64,000 nt of DNA from Zygnema cylindricum (GCA_037447655.1 JBBHKE010001781.1:1-64000); one strand, 5' to 3'; shown: positions 21,749 through 36,228, counted from the stretch's first letter. The notes: generated by a model not told the origin, from the sequence alone. Made by a program: numbers and translations.

Positions 21749-22558
21749 NNNNNNNNNNNNNNNNNNNNNNNNNNNNNNNNNNNNNNNNNNNNNNNNNNNN
21801 NNNNNNNNNNNNNNNNNNNNNNNNNNNNNNNNNNNNNNNNNNNNNNNNNNNNNNNNNNNNNNNNNNNNNNNNNNNNNNNNNNNNNNNNNNNNNNNNNNNN
21901 NNNNNNNNNNNNNNNNNNNNNNNNNNNNNNNNNNNNNNNNNNNNNNNNNNNNNNNNNNNNNNNNNNNNNNNNNNNNNNNNNNNNNNNNNNNNNNNNNNNN
22001 NNNNNNNNNNNNNNNNNNNNNNNNNNNNNNNNNNNNNNNNNNNNNNNNNNNNNNNNNNNNNNNNNNNNNNNNNNNNNNNNNNNNNNNNNNNNNNNNNNNN
22101 NNNNNNNNNNNNNNNNNNNNNNNNNNNNNNNNNNNNNNNNNNNNNNNNNNNNNNNNNNNNNNNNNNNNNNNNNNNNNNNNNNNNNNNNNNNNNNNNNNNN
22201 NNNNNNNNNNNNNNNNNNNNNNNNNNNNNNNNNNNNNNNNNNNNNNNNNNNNNNNNNNNNNNNNNNNNNNNNNNNNNNNNNNNNNNNNNNNNNNNNNNNN
22301 NNNNNNNNNNNNNNNNNNNNNNNNNNNNNNNNNNNNNNNNNNNNNNNNNNNNNNNNNNNNNNNNNNNNNNNNNNNNNNNNNNNNNNNNNNNNNNNNNNNN
22401 NNNNNNNNNNNNNNNNNNNNNNNNNNNNNNNNNNNNNNNNNNNNNNNNNNNNNNNNNNNNNNNNNNNNNNNNNNNNNNNNNNNNNNNNNNNNNNNNNNNN
22501 NNNNNNNNNNNNNNNNNNNNNNNNNNNNNNNNNNNNNNNNNNNNNNNNNNNNNNNNNN
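21749..22558. other. Assembly gap, 810 N
   Basis: A run of N between the composite element and the second part of the satellite. The X-filled reading frames across it are meaningless. Confidence 0.99.
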
Positions 22559-22642
22559 GTTTGAATATCGTTATTGTTATTAACAATGGATTTAATGTTT
22601 TTGTCAATCGCTATTGTACTTAACAATTAATTTAATGTGTTT
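22559..22642. repeat. Second 40-bp satellite family at gap edge
   Basis: Two units of 40 bp share TTAACAATGGATTTAATGT or a close variant, with ATCGTTATTGTT or ATCGCTATTGT. They differ from the main monomer and occur again only at the other gap (36,118-36,228). Confidence 0.7.
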
Positions 22643-25600
22643 GACTAACAATTCATGTTATCGCTAACTGTTTTTGTAATTTAGGTAACAATTATTGTTA
22701 TTGGTAATAGTTTGTGTATTTTAGGTAACAATTCCTTTTATCGCTAACAGTTTGTGTAATTTAGGTAACAATTCTTGTTATCGCTAATACTTTGTGTAAT
22801 TTAGGTAACAATTCTTGTAATCGATAATAGTTTGTGTAATTTAGGTAACAATTCCTGTTATCGCTAATAGTTTGTGTAATTTAGGTAACAATTCTTGTAA
22901 TCGATAATAGTTTGTGTAATTTAGGTAACAATTCCTGTTATCGCTAATAGTTTGTGCAATTTAGGTAACAATTCCTGTTATCGCTAAAAGTTTGTGTAAT
23001 TTAGGTAACAATTCCTTTATCTCTAATAGTTTGTGTAATTTAGGTAACAATTCTTGATATCGCTAACTGTTTGTGTAATTTAGGTAACAATTCTTGTTAT
23101 CGCAAACAAATTTGTGTAATTTAGGTAACATTTCTTGTTATCGCTAACTATTTATATAATTTAGGTAACAATTCTTGTTATCGCTAACTGTTTGGGTAAT
23201 TTAGGTAACAATTCTTGTAATCGCTAATTTTTTGTGTAATTTAGGTAACAATTCATGTTATCGCTAACAGTTTGTGTAATTTAGGTAACAATTCCTGTTA
23301 TCGCTTATAATTTGTGTAATTTAGGTAACAATTCTTGTTATCGCTAATAGTTTGTGTAATTTAGGTAACAATTCTTGTTATCCCTAACTGTTTGTGTAAT
23401 TTAGATTACAATTCATGTTATCGCTAATAGTTTGTGTAATTTAGATAACAACTCTTGTTATCGCTAACAGTATGCGTAATTTTGGTAAGAATTCTTGTTA
23501 TCCCTAATAGTTTGTGTAATTTAGGTAACAATTCTTGTTATCCCTAACTGTTTGTGTAATTTAGATTACAATTACTGTTATCGCTAATAGTTTGTGTAAT
23601 TTAGATAACAACTCTTGTTATCGCTAACAGTATGCGTAATTTTGGTAAGAATTTTTGTTATCGCTTACTGTTTGTGTAATTTAAATTACAATTCCTCTAA
23701 TATCTAACTGTTTCTGTAATTTAGGTAACAATTCCTGTTATTGCTAAAAGTTTTTGTAATTTAGGTGACAATTCCTTTATCTCTAATAGTTTGTGTAATT
23801 TAGGTAACAATTATTGTTATCGCAAATTGTTTGAATAATTTAGGAAACACTTCTTGTTATCTCTAACATTTTGTGTAATTTAGGTAACAATTCCTGTTAT
23901 TGCTAATTTTTTGTGTTATTTAGGTAACAATTCTTGTTATCGCTAATTGTTGGTGTAATTAGGTAACAACTTCTGTTATCGCTAATAGTTTGTGTAATTT
24001 AAGTAACAATTCTTGTTATCGCTAACAATTTGTGTAATTTAGGTAACAATTCTTGTTATCGCTAATAGTTTGTGTAATTTAGGTAACAATTCCTGTTATC
24101 GCTAATAGTTTGTGTAATTTAGGTAACAATTCTTGTTATCGACAATAGTTTGTGTAATTTAGGTAACAATTTTTGTTATCGCTAATTGTTTGTGTAATAA
24201 AGGTAAGAATTCTTGTTATCGCTAATAGTTTGTGTAATTTAGGTAACAATTCCTGTTATCGCTAAAAATTTGTGTAATTTAGGTAACAATTCCTTTATCT
24301 CTAATAGTTTGTGTAATTTAGGTGACAATTCTTGTTATCGCTAACTATTTGTGTAATTTAGTTAAGAATTCTTGTTATCGCTAACAAATTTGTGTAATTT
24401 AGGTAACAATTCTTGTTATCGCTAATTGTTTGTATAATTTAGGTAACAATTCTTGTTATCTCTAACATTTTGTGTAATTTAGGTAACAATTTTTGTTATC
24501 GCTTATTGTTTGTGTAGTTTAGTTAACAATTCCTTTTATCACTAATAGTTTGTGTAATTTAGGTAACAATTCATGTTTTCGATAATAGTTTGTGTAATTT
24601 AGGAAATAATTATTCTTATCGCTAATTGTTTGTCTAATTTGGATAAGAATTCCTGTTATCGCTAGTAGTTTGTATAATTGAGGTAACAATTCTTGTTATC
24701 GCTAATTGTTTGTGTAATTTAGGTAACGATTATTGTTATCGCTAACAGTTTGTGTAATTTAGGTAACAACTATTGTTATCGCTAATTGTTTGTGTAATTA
24801 AGGTAACAATTCATATTAGCGCAAACTGTTTGTGTAATTTAGGTAACAATTCCAGGTATCGCTAATAATTTGTGTAATTTAGGTAACAATTCCTGGTATC
24901 GCTAACAGTTTGTGTAATTTAATTAACAATTCATGTTATCGCTAAACGTTTTTGTAATATAGGTAACAATTATTGTTATTGCTAATAGTTTGTGTAATTT
25001 AGGTAACAATTCCTGTTATCGCTAATTGTTTGTGTAATTAAGGTGAAAATTCTTGTTATCGCTAACTGTTTGTCTAATTTAGGTAACAATTTCCTGTTAT
25101 CGCTAACAATTTTTGTAATTTGGGTAACAATTCTTGTTATCACTAACAGTTTGTGTAATTTAATTAACAATTCATGTTATCGCTAACTGTTTTTGTAATT
25201 TAGGTGACAATTATTGTTATTGCTATTAGTTTGTGTAATTTAGATAACAATTCCTGTTATCGCTAATAGTTTGTGTAATTTAGGTAACTTTTCCTGTTAT
25301 TGCTAACTGTTTGTCTAATTTAGGTAACAATTTCCTGTTATCGCTAACAATTTTTGTAATTTGGGTAACAATTCTTGTTATCACTAACAGTTTGTGTAAT
25401 TTAATTAACAATTCATGTTATCGCTAACTGTTTTTGTAATTTAGGTGACAATTATTGTTATTGCTATTAGTTTGTGTAATTTAGATAACAATTCCTGTTA
25501 TCGCTAATAGTTTGTGTAATTTAGGTGAAAATTCTTGTTATCGCTAACTGTTTTTGTAATTTAGGTAACAATTTTTGTTATCGCTTATTGTTTGTGTAGT

Positions 25601-28600
25601 TTAGTTAACAATTCCTTTTATCACTAATAGTTTGTGTAATTTAGGTAACAATTCATGTTTTCGATAATAGTTTGTGTAATTTAGGAAATAATTCTTCTTA
25701 TCGCTAATTGTTTGTGTAATTTAGGTTAGAATTCTTGTTATCGCTAATTGTTTGTGTAATTTAGGTAACAATTCTTGTTATCCCTAACTGTTTGTCTAAT
25801 TTAGGTAACAATTTCCTGTTATTGCTAACAATTTTGTTAATTTAGGTAAAAATTCATGTTATCGCTAACAGTTTGTGTAATTTAATTAACAATTCATGTT
25901 ATCGCTAACTGTTTTTGTAATTTAGGTAACAATTATTGTTATTGCTATAAGTTTGTGTAATTTAGGTAACAATTCTTGTTATCGCTAATAGTTTTTGTAA
26001 TTTAGGTGAAAATTCCTGTTATCGCTAACTATTTTTGTAATTTAGGTAACAATTCTTGTTATCGCTAATTGTTTGTGTAGTTTAGTTAACAATTCCTTGT
26101 ATCACTAATAGTTTGTGTAATTTAAGTAACAATTCTTGTTTTTGCTAACAATTTGTGTAATTTAGGTAATAATTCTTGTTATCGCTAACAGTTTGTGTAA
26201 TTTAGGTAACAATTCTTGTTATCGCTGATTGTTTGTGTAATTTAGGTAACAATTCTTTTTATCCCTAACTGTTTGTGTAATTTAGATTACAATTCTTGTT
26301 ATCGCTAACTGTTTCTGTAATTTTGGTAATAATATCTGTTATCTATAACAGTATGCGTAATTTAGGTATCAATTCCTGTTATCGCTTATAGTTTGTGTAT
26401 TTTAGGTAACAATGTTTGTTATCGCTAACTGTTTGTGTAATTTATGTAACTTTTCCTGTTATTGCTAACTGTTTCTCTAATTTAGGTAACAATTCCTGTT
26501 ATCGCTAAAAGTTTGTGTAATTTAGGTAACAGTTCCTTTATCTCTAATAGTGTGTGTAATTTAGGTAACAATTCTTGTTATCGCTAACTGTTTGTGTAAT
26601 TTAGGTAACAATTCTTGTTATTGCTATCAAATTTGTGTAATTTAGGTAACAATTCTTATTATCGCTAACTATTTATGTAATTTAGGTTAGAATTCTTGTT
26701 TTCGCTAATTGTTTGTATAATTTAGGTAACAATTCTTGTTATCGTTAATAGTGTGTGTAATTTAGGTAGCAATTCATGTTATTGTAAAATGTTTGGGTAA
26801 TTTAGAAAACATTTCTTGTTATCGCAAATAGTTTGTGTAATTTAGATAACAATTCCTATTATTGCTAATTGTTTGTGTTATTTAGGTAACAATTCTTGTT
26901 ATCGCTAATTCTTTGTGTAATTTAGGTAACAATTTCTATTATCGCTAATAGTTTGTGTAATTTAGGTAACAATTTTTGTTATCGCTAACAATTTGTGTAA
27001 TTTAGGTAACAGTTCCTGTTATCGCTAACTGTTTGTGTAATTTAGGTAACAATTCCTGTTATCGCTTATAGTTTGTGTATTTTAGGTAACAATTTTTGTT
27101 ATCGCTAACTGTTTGTGTAATTTAGGTAACTTTTCCTGTTATTGCTAACTGTTTCTGTAATTTAGGAAACAATTCCTGTTATCGCTAAAAGTTTGTGTAA
27201 TTTAGGTAACAATTCTTATATCTCTAATAGTTTGTTTAATTTAGGTAACAATTCTTGTTATCGCTAACTGTTTGTGTAATTTAGGTAACAATTTTTGTTA
27301 TCGCTAACTATTTATGTAATTTAGGTAAGAATTTTTGTTATCGCTAATTGTTTGTATAATTTAGGTAACAATTCTTGTTATCGCTAATAGTGTGTGTAAT
27401 TAAGGTAGCAATTCATGTTATTGTAAAATGTTTGTGTAATTTAGGTAACATTTCCTGTTATCGCTAATAGTTTGTGTAATTTAGGTAACAATTCCTGTTA
27501 TTGCTAATTGATTGTGTTATTTAGGTAACAATTCTTGTTATCGCTAATTCTTTGTGTAATTTAGGTAACAATTTCTGTTATCGCTAATAGTTTGTGTAAT
27601 TTAGGTAACAATTCTTGTTATCGCTAACAATTTGTGTAATTTAGGTAACAGTTCCTGTTATCGCTTACAGTTTGTGTAATTTAGGTAACAATATCGTTAT
27701 CGCTACCAGTTTGTGTAATTTAGGTAACAATTCTTTTTATCGCTAATAGTTTGTGTAATTTAGGTAACAATTCTTGTAATTGCTAATAGTTTGTGTAATT
27801 CAGGTAACAATTCTTGTTATTGCTAATAGTTTGTGTAATTTAGGTAACAATTTTTGTTATCGCTAATTGTGTGTGTAATTTAGGTAACAATTCTTGTTAT
27901 CGCTAATAGTTTGTGTAATTTAGGTAATAATTCCTGTTATTCGCTAAAAGTTTGTGTAATTTAGGTAACAATTCCTTTATCTCTAATAGTTTGTGTAATT
28001 TAGGTAACAATTCTTGTTATCGCTAACTGTTTGTGTAATTTAGGTAACAATTCTTGTTATCGCTAACAAATTTGTGTAATTTAGGTAACAATTCTTATTA
28101 TCGCTAACTATTTATATAATTAAGGTAACAATTCTTCTTATCGCTAACTGTTTGGGTAATTTAGGTAATATTTCTTGTTATCGCTAATTGTTTGTGTAAT
28201 TAAGGTAACAATTCTTGTTATCGCTAATAGTTTGTGTAATTTAGGCAACAATTCATTTTATCGCTAACAGTTTTTGTAATTTAGGTAACAATTCTTGTTA
28301 TGGCTAACAATTTGTGTAATTTAGGTAACAATTTATGTTATAGCTAACAGTTTGTGTAATTTAATTAACAATTCATGTTATCGCAAACTGTTTTTGTAAT
28401 TTAGGTTACAATTCTTGTTAATGCTAATAATTTGGGTAATTTAGGTAACAATTCCTGTTATGGCTAATAGTTCGTGTTATTTAGGTAACAATTTTTGTTA
28501 TCGCTAGTTGTTTGTGTAATTTAGGTAACAATTTCTGTTATCGCTAATAGTTTGTGTAATTTAGGTAACAATTCTTGTTATCGCTAACAATTTGTGTAAT

Positions 28601-31600
28601 TTTAGTAATAATTCCAATTATCGCTAATAGTTTGTGTAATTTAGGTAACAATTACTGTTATCGCTAAAAGTTTGTGTAATTTAGGTAACAATTCCTGTTA
28701 TCGCTAATAGTTTGTGTAATTTAGGTCACAATTCTTGTAATCGCTAATAGTTTGTGTGATTCAGGTAACAATTCCTATTATCGCTAATAGTTTGTATAAT
28801 TTAGATAACAATTCCTGTTATCGCTAAAAGTTTGTGTAATTTAGGTAACAATTCCTTTATCTCTAATAGTTTGTGTAATTTAGGTAACAATTCTTGTTAT
28901 CGCTAAGTGTATGTGTAATTTAGGTAACAATTCTTGTTATCGCTAACAAATTTGTGTAATTTAGGTAACAATTCTTGTTATCGCTAACTCTTTGTCAAAT
29001 TTAGGTAACAATTTCCTGTTATCGCTAACAATTTTTGTATTTAGGTAACAATTCCTGTTATCGCTAACAGTTTGTGTAATTTAATTAACAATTTATGTTA
29101 TCGCTTACTGTTTTTGTAATTTAGGTAACAATTATTGTTATTGCTATTAGTTTGTGTAATTTAGGTAACAATTCCTATTATCGCTTATAGTTTTTGTATT
29201 TTAGGTAACAATGTTTATTATCGCTAACTGTTTGTGTAATTTAGGTAACTTTTCCTGTTATTGCTAACTGTTTGTCTAATTTAGGTAACAATTTCCTATT
29301 ATCGCTAACAAATTTTGTAATTTAGGTAACAATTCCTGTTATCGCTAACAGTTTGTGTAATTTAATTAACAATTAATGTTATCGCTAACTGTTTTTGTAA
29401 TTTAGGTAACAATTATTGTTATTGCTATTAGATTGTGTAATTTAGGTAACAATTTTTGTTATCGCTAATAGTTTGTGTAATTTAGGTGAAAATTCCTGTT
29501 ATCGCTAACTGTTTTTGTAATTTAGGTAACAATTCTAGTTATCGCTAATTGTTTGTGTAGTTTAGTTAACAATTCCTTGTATCACTAATAGTTTGTGTAA
29601 TTTAGGTAACAATATCTGTTATCCATAACATTATGCGTAATCTAGGTATCAATTCCTGTTATCGCTTATAGTTTGTGTATTTTAGGTAACAATTTTTGTT
29701 ATCGCTAACTGTTAGTGTAATTTAGGTAACTTTTCCTGTTATTGCTAACTGTTTGTCTAATTTAGGTAACAATTTCCTGTTATTGCTAACAATTTTGTTA
29801 ATTTAGGTAACAATTACTGTTATCGCTAACAGTTTGTGTAATTTAATTAACAATTCATGTTATCGCTAACTGTTTTTGTAATTTAGGTAACAATTATTGT
29901 TATTGCTATAAGTTTGTGTAATTTAGGTAACAATTCCTGTTATCGCTAATAGTTTTTGTAATTTAGGTGAAAATTCCTGTTATCGCTAACTATTTTTGTA
30001 ATTTAGGTAACAATTCTTGTTATCACTAATTGTTTGTGTAGCTTAGTTAACAATTCCTTGTATCACTAATAGTTTGTGTAATTTAAGTAACAATTCTTGT
30101 TATCGCTAACAATTTGTGTAATTTAGGTAATAATTCCTGTTATCGCTAACAGTTTGTGTAATTTAGGTAACAATTCTTGTTATCGCTGATTGTTTGTGTA
30201 ATTTAGTTAACTTTTCCTGTTATTGCTAACTGTTTCTCTACTTTAGGTAACAATTCCTGTTATCGCTAAAAGTTTGTGTAATTTAGGTAACAATTCCTTT
30301 ATCTCTAATAGTGTGTGTAATTTAGGTAACAATTCTTGATACCGCTAACTATTTATGTAATTTAGGTAAGAATTCTTGTTTTCGCTAATTGTTTGTATTA
30401 GTTAGGTAACAATTCTTGTTATCGTTAATAGTGTGTGTAATTTAGGTAGCAATTCATGTTATTGTAAAATGTTTGGGTAACTTAGAAAACATTTCTTGTT
30501 ATCGCTAATAGTTTGTGTAATTCAGATAACAATTCCTGTTATTGCTAATTGTTTGTGTTATTTAGGTAACAATTCTTGTTATCGCTAATTCTTTGTGTAA
30601 TTTAGGTAACAATTTCTGTTATCGCTAATAGTTTGTGTAATTTAGGTAACAATTTTTGTTATCGCTAACAATTTGTGTAATTTAGGTAACAGTTCGTGTT
30701 ATCGCGAACTGTTTGTGTAATTTAGGTAACAATTCCTGTTATCACTAACAGTTTGTGTAATTTAGGTAACAATTCTTGTTATCCCTAACTGTTTGTGTAA
30801 TTTAGATTACAATTCCTGTTATCGCTAACTGTTTATGTAATTTTGGTAACAATATCTGTTATCCCTAACAGTATGCGTAATTTAGGTATCAATTCCTGTT
30901 ATCGCTTATAGTTTGTGTATTTTAGGTAACAATTTTTGTTATCGCTAACTGTTTGTGTAATTTTGGTAACTTTTCTTGTTATTGCTAACTGTTTCTGTAA
31001 TTTAGGAAACAATTCCTGTTATCGCTAAAAGTTTGTGTAATTTAGGTAACAATTCCTTTATCTCTAATAGTTTGTTTAATTTAGGTAACAATTCTTGTTA
31101 TCGCTAACTGTTTGTGTAATTTAGGTAACAATTCTTGTTATCGCTAACTATTTATGTAATTTAGGTAAGAATTCTTGTTATCGCTAATTGTTTGTATAAT
31201 TTAGGTAACAATTCTTGTTATCGCTAATAGTGTGTGTAATTAAGGTAGCAATTCATGTTATTGTAAAATGTTTGTGTAATTTAGGTAACATTTCCTGTTA
31301 TCGCTAATAGTTTGTGTAATTTAGGTAACAATTCCTGTTATTGCTAATTGATTGTGTTATTTAGGTAACAATTCTTGTTATCGCTAATTCTTTGTGTAAT
31401 TTAGGTAACAATTTCTGTTATCGCTAATAGTTTGTGTAATTTAGGTAACAATTCTTGTTATCGCTAACAATTTGTGTAATTTAGGTAACAGTTCCTGTTA
31501 TCGCTTACAGTTTGTGTAATTTAGGTAACAATATCGTTATCGCTACCAGTTTGTGTAATTTAGGTAACAATTCTTTTTATCGCTAATAGTTTGTGTAATT

Positions 31601-34600
31601 TAGGTAACAATTCTTGTAATTGCTAATAGTTTGTGTAATTCAGGTAACAATTCTTGTTATTGCTAATAGTTTGTGTAATTTAGGTAACAATTTTTGTTAT
31701 CGCTAATTGTGTGTGTAATTTAGGTAACAATTCCTGTTATCGCTAATAGTTTGTGTAATTTAGGTAACAATTCCTGTTATCGCTAAAAGTTTGTGTAATT
31801 TAGGTAACAATTCCTTTATCTCTAATAGTTTGTGTAATTTAGGTAACAATTCTTGTTATCGCTAACTGTTTGTGTAATTTAGGTAACAATCTTGTTATCG
31901 CTAACAAATTTGTGTAATTTAGGTAACAATTCTTATTATCGCTAACTATTTATATAATTAAGGTAAGAATTCTTCTTATCGCTAACTGTTTGGGTAATTT
32001 AGGTAATATTTCCTGTTATCGCTAATTGTTTGTGTAATTAAGGTAACAATTCTTGTTATCGCTAATAGTTTGTGTAATTTAGGCAACAATTCTTGTTATG
32101 GCTAACAATTTGTGTAATTTAGGTAAAAATTCCTGTTATGGCTAATAGTTTGTGTTATTTAGGTAACAATTCTTGTTATTGCTTATTGTTTGTGTAATTT
32201 AGGTAACAATTTCTGTTATCGCTAATAGTTTGTGTAATTTAGGTAACAATTTTTGTTATCGCTAACAATTTGTGTAATTTTAGTAATAATTCCAGTTATC
32301 GCTAACAGTTTGTGTAATTTAGGTAACAATTCCTGTTATCGCTAAAAGTTTGTGTAATTTAGGTAACAATTCCTGTTATTGCTAATAGTTTGTGTAATTT
32401 AGGTCACAATTCTTGTAATCGCTAATAGTTTGTGTAATTCAGGTAACATTTCTTGTTATCGCTAATAGTTTGTGTAATTAAGGTAACAATTTTTGTTATC
32501 GCTAATTGATTGTGTAATTTAGGTAACAATTCCTATTATCGCTAATAGTTTGTATAATTTAGGTAACAATTCCTGTTATCGCTAAAAGTTTGTGTAATTT
32601 AGGTAACAATTCCTTTATCTCTAATAGTTTGTGTAATTTAGGTAACAATTCTTGTTATCGCTAACTGTTTGTGTAATTTAGGTAACAATTCTTGTTATCG
32701 CTAACAAATTTGTGTAATTTAGGTAACAATTCTTGTTATCGCTAACTATTTATGTAATTTAGGTAACAATTCTTAATATCGCTAACTGATTGAGCAAATT
32801 TAGGTAACAATTCTTGTTATCGCTTATTGTTTGTGTAATTTAGGTATCAATTCTTGTTATCGCTAATAGTTTGTGTAATTTAGGTAACAATTCATGTTAT
32901 CGCTAACAGTTTGTGTAATTTAGGTAACAATTCCTGTTATCGCTTACAATTTGTGTAATTTAGGTAACAATGCCTGTTATCGCTAACAGTTTGTAAAATT
33001 TAATTAATAATTCATGTTATCACTAATTGTTTGTGTAATTTAGGTAACAATTCTTGTTATCCCTAAATGTTTGTGTAATTTAGATTACAATTCATGTTAT
33101 CGTTGACAGTTTCTGTAATTTAGATAACAACTCTTGTTATCGCTAACAGTATGCGTAATTTAGGTAATAATTCTTGTTATCGCTTATAGTTTGTGTAATT
33201 TAGGTTACAATTCCTGTTATCGCTAACTGTTTCTGTAATTTAGGTAACAATTCCTGTTATCGCTAAAAGTTTGTGTAATTTAGGTGACAATTCCTATATC
33301 TCTAATAGTTTGTGTAATTTAGGTAACAATTCTTCTTATCGCTAATTGTTTGTATAATTTAGGTAACCATTCTTGTTATCTCTAACATTTTGTGTAATTT
33401 AGGTAACAATTCTTGTTATCGCTAACTGTTTATGCAATTTAGATAACAATTCTTGTTATTGCTAATTGTTTGTGTAATATTGGTAACAATTCTTGTTATC
33501 GATAATAGTTTGTGTAATTTAGGTAACAATTCTTCTTATCTCTAATTGTTTGTGTAATTTAGATAAGAATTCTTCTTATCGCTAATAGTTTGTATAATTT
33601 AGGTAATAATTCTTGTTATCGCTAATTATTTGTGTAATTTAGGTAGCAATTCATGTTATCATAAACTGTTTGTGTAATTTACGTTACAATTCTTGTTATC
33701 GCTAAAAGTTTGTGTAATTTAGGTAACAAATCATGTTAGAGCAAACTGTTTGTGTAATTTCTGTAACAATTATTGTTATCGCTAACAATTTGTGTAATTT
33801 AGGTAACAATTCTTGTTATCGCTAATTGTTTGTATAATTTAGGTAAACAATTCCTGTTATCACTAACTGTTTGTGTATTTTAGGTAATTATTCCTTTTAT
33901 CGCTAACAGTTGGTGTAATTTAGGTAATGATTCCTGTTATCGCTAACATTTTGTCTAATTTGGGTAACAATTCCTGTTATCGCTAATTGTTTTTGTAATT
34001 TAGGTAACAATTCTTATTATCGCTAATAGTTTGTGTAATTTATGTAACAATTCCTGTTATTGCTAACTGTTTGTGTAATTTAGGTAACAATTCCTGTTAT
34101 TGCTAACAATTTGTGAAATTTAGGTAACATTTTTTGTTATCGGTAATTGTTTGTGTAATTTAGGTGAAAATTCCTGTTATCGCTAATAGTTTTTGTAATT
34201 AAGGTAACAATTCATTTAAGCGCAAATTGTTTGTGTAATTTAGCTAACAATTCTTGTTATCGCTAACAATTTGTGTAATTTACGTAACAATTCCTGTTAT
34301 CGCTAACAATTTGTGTAATTTAGGTAACAATTCCAGTTATCTATAACTGTTTGTCCAATTTAGGTAACAATTCTCTTTATGGCTAACAGTTTGTGTAATT
34401 TAGGTAACAATTCCTGTTATCGATAACTCTTTTTGTAATTTAGGTGACAATTCTTGTTATCGCTAATTGTTTGTGTATTTTAGTTAACAATTCCTTTTAT
34501 AGCTAATAGTTTGTGTAATTTAGGTAACAATTTTTGTTATCGCAAATTGTTTGTGTAATTTTGGTAACAATTCTTGTTATCTCTAACTGTTTGTGTAATT

Positions 34601-35030
34601 TAGATTACAATTCCTGTTATCACTAACAGTTTGTGTAATTTAGATAACAACTCTTGTTATCGCTAATTGTTTCTGTAATTTAGGTAACAATTCCTGTTAT
34701 CCTAACAATATACGTAATTTAGGTGACAATTCCTGTTATCGCTTATAGTTTGTGTATTTTAGGTAACAATATTTGTTATCGCTAACTCTTTGTGTAATTT
34801 AGGTTACAATTCCTCTTATCGCTAACTGTTTGTATAATTTAGGTAACAATTCCTATTATCGCTAAAAGTTTGTGTAATTTAGGTAACAATTCTTGTTATC
34901 GCTTACATTTTGTGTAATTTAGGTAACAATTCTTGTTATCGCTAAGTGTTAATGTAATTTAGGTAACAATTCTTGTTATCGCTAATTGTTTGTGTAATTT
35001 AGGTAACAATTCTTGTTATCGCTAATATTG
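22643..35030. repeat. 40-bp satellite array, part 2
   Basis: Same monomer as part 1, here more regular. Higher-order copies are visible: about 240 bp duplicated at 25,070 and 25,310; 160 bp at 23,400 and 23,560; and 27,060-28,240 repeated at 30,900-32,080 with an offset of 3,840 (96 monomers). Some monomers are 38-42 bp, such as the recurring short unit TTCCTTTATCTCTAATAG. Only one frame above 60 codons occurs (24,982-25,170), and it is a translated repeat. Confidence 0.95.
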
Positions 35031-35445
35031 TGGTAACTGGTATAACCATGTTATCGTAAACTGTTTGGTAATTTGGGTTACAGTTAAGTATGGTGGCGGT
35101 ATTTTGTAATAATTCGTTATGCACGTTTTCCAATTTAGGTAATGCTGTTATGCGTTAATTTATGTAATAATAACGATACAACTCACGCTTGGTTTGTGGC
35201 TAAAAATTATTGTTCCCAATTTTGTGTAATTGGGCATGATTAACGTTACTAAAACTTTGTGTAATTTTATGAAAATTTTATATTAATTTTGTAATTTAAA
35301 ACAAATTTTATTATAAGATTTTTCTTACTTAAATTCAAATTATATTACCATTGTGCATTGATAAAAAGTCATATTATCTACTGTTTGTTAATTTAGATAT
35401 AAATCTGGCATTCTAGCTATGGTGGACAGGACAATTGCCATGCAT
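35031..35445. repeat. Degenerate satellite island
   Basis: The 40-bp register collapses for about 400 bp. Fragments of monomer words (GTAATTTAGG, TGTTATCG, TTTGTGTAATT) remain with many insertions, deletions and AT-rich filler, then regular monomers resume. It may be an old decayed patch or low-quality consensus. Confidence 0.6.
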
Positions 35446-36117
35446 TGTTTGTGTAATTTAGGTAACAATTCCTGTTATTGCTAACTGTTTGTGTAATTTA
35501 GGTAACAATTCTTGTTATCGCTAATTGTTTCTGTAATTTAGGATACAATTCCTCTTATCGCTAATAGTTTATGTAATTTAGGTAACAATTCATGTTAGTG
35601 CAAACTATTTGTGTAATTTAGGTAACAATTCTTGTTATCCCTAACTGTTTGTGTAATTTAGATTATAATACCTATTATCACTGACAGTTTGTGTAATTTA
35701 GATAACAACTCTTGTTATTGATAACCGTTTCTGTAATTTAGGAAACAATTACTGTTATCCCTAAGAGTTTGCGTAATTTAGGTAACAATTCCTGTTATTG
35801 CTTAGAGTTTGTGTAATTTAGGTAACAATTCCTATTATCGCTAACAGTTTGTGTAATATAGGTAACAATTCCTGCTACAGCTAACTGTTTTTGTAATTAA
35901 GGTAAAAATTCTTGTTATCGCTAATTGTTTGTGTAATTTAGGTAACAATTAATGTTATCGCTAATAGTTTGTGTAATTTAGGTAACAATATTTGTTATTG
36001 CTAACTGTTTATGTAATTTAGGTAACAATTATTGTTATCGTTAACTGTTTGTATAATTTAGGTAAAAATTCTTGTTATCGCGAACTCTTTTTGTAATTTA
36101 GGTAACAATTCTTGTTA
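35446..36117. repeat. 40-bp satellite array, part 3
   Basis: Regular monomers up to the second gap. The last 330 bp or so (from about 35,777) reappear without visible change after the gap (36,229 onward). Confidence 0.9.
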
Positions 36118-36228
36118 ATCGTTATTGTTATTAACAATGGATTTAATGTTTTTGTCAANNNNNNNNNNTGACAATCGCTATTATCCTTAACAATGGATTT
36201 AATGTGTTTGAGATTCGTTATTGTCCTT
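36118..36228. repeat. Second 40-bp satellite family around a 10-N gap
   Basis: Units with TTAACAATGGATTTAATG lie on both sides of the Ns at 36,159-36,168, matching the unit at 22,559. The main array stops and restarts out of register at both borders. Confidence 0.75.
36159..36168. other. Assembly gap, 10 N
   Basis: Ten Ns, a nominal join length, with the same sequence on both sides. Confidence 0.98.

Noticed and set aside
21637-22626. Long reading frames of about 290-330 codons across 21.7-22.6 kb
   Set aside because: They consist almost entirely of the N gap.
24982-25170. 62-codon protein in the satellite, and a similar one at 50,000-50,188
   Set aside because: They are translations of tandem 40-bp monomers; 40 is not divisible by 3 and no frame is conserved.
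36118-36228. Sequencing adapter or vector at the gap edges
   Set aside because: The edge sequence is itself a 40-bp tandem unit sharing hexamers with the main satellite and recurs at another gap, so a real repeat is more likely.
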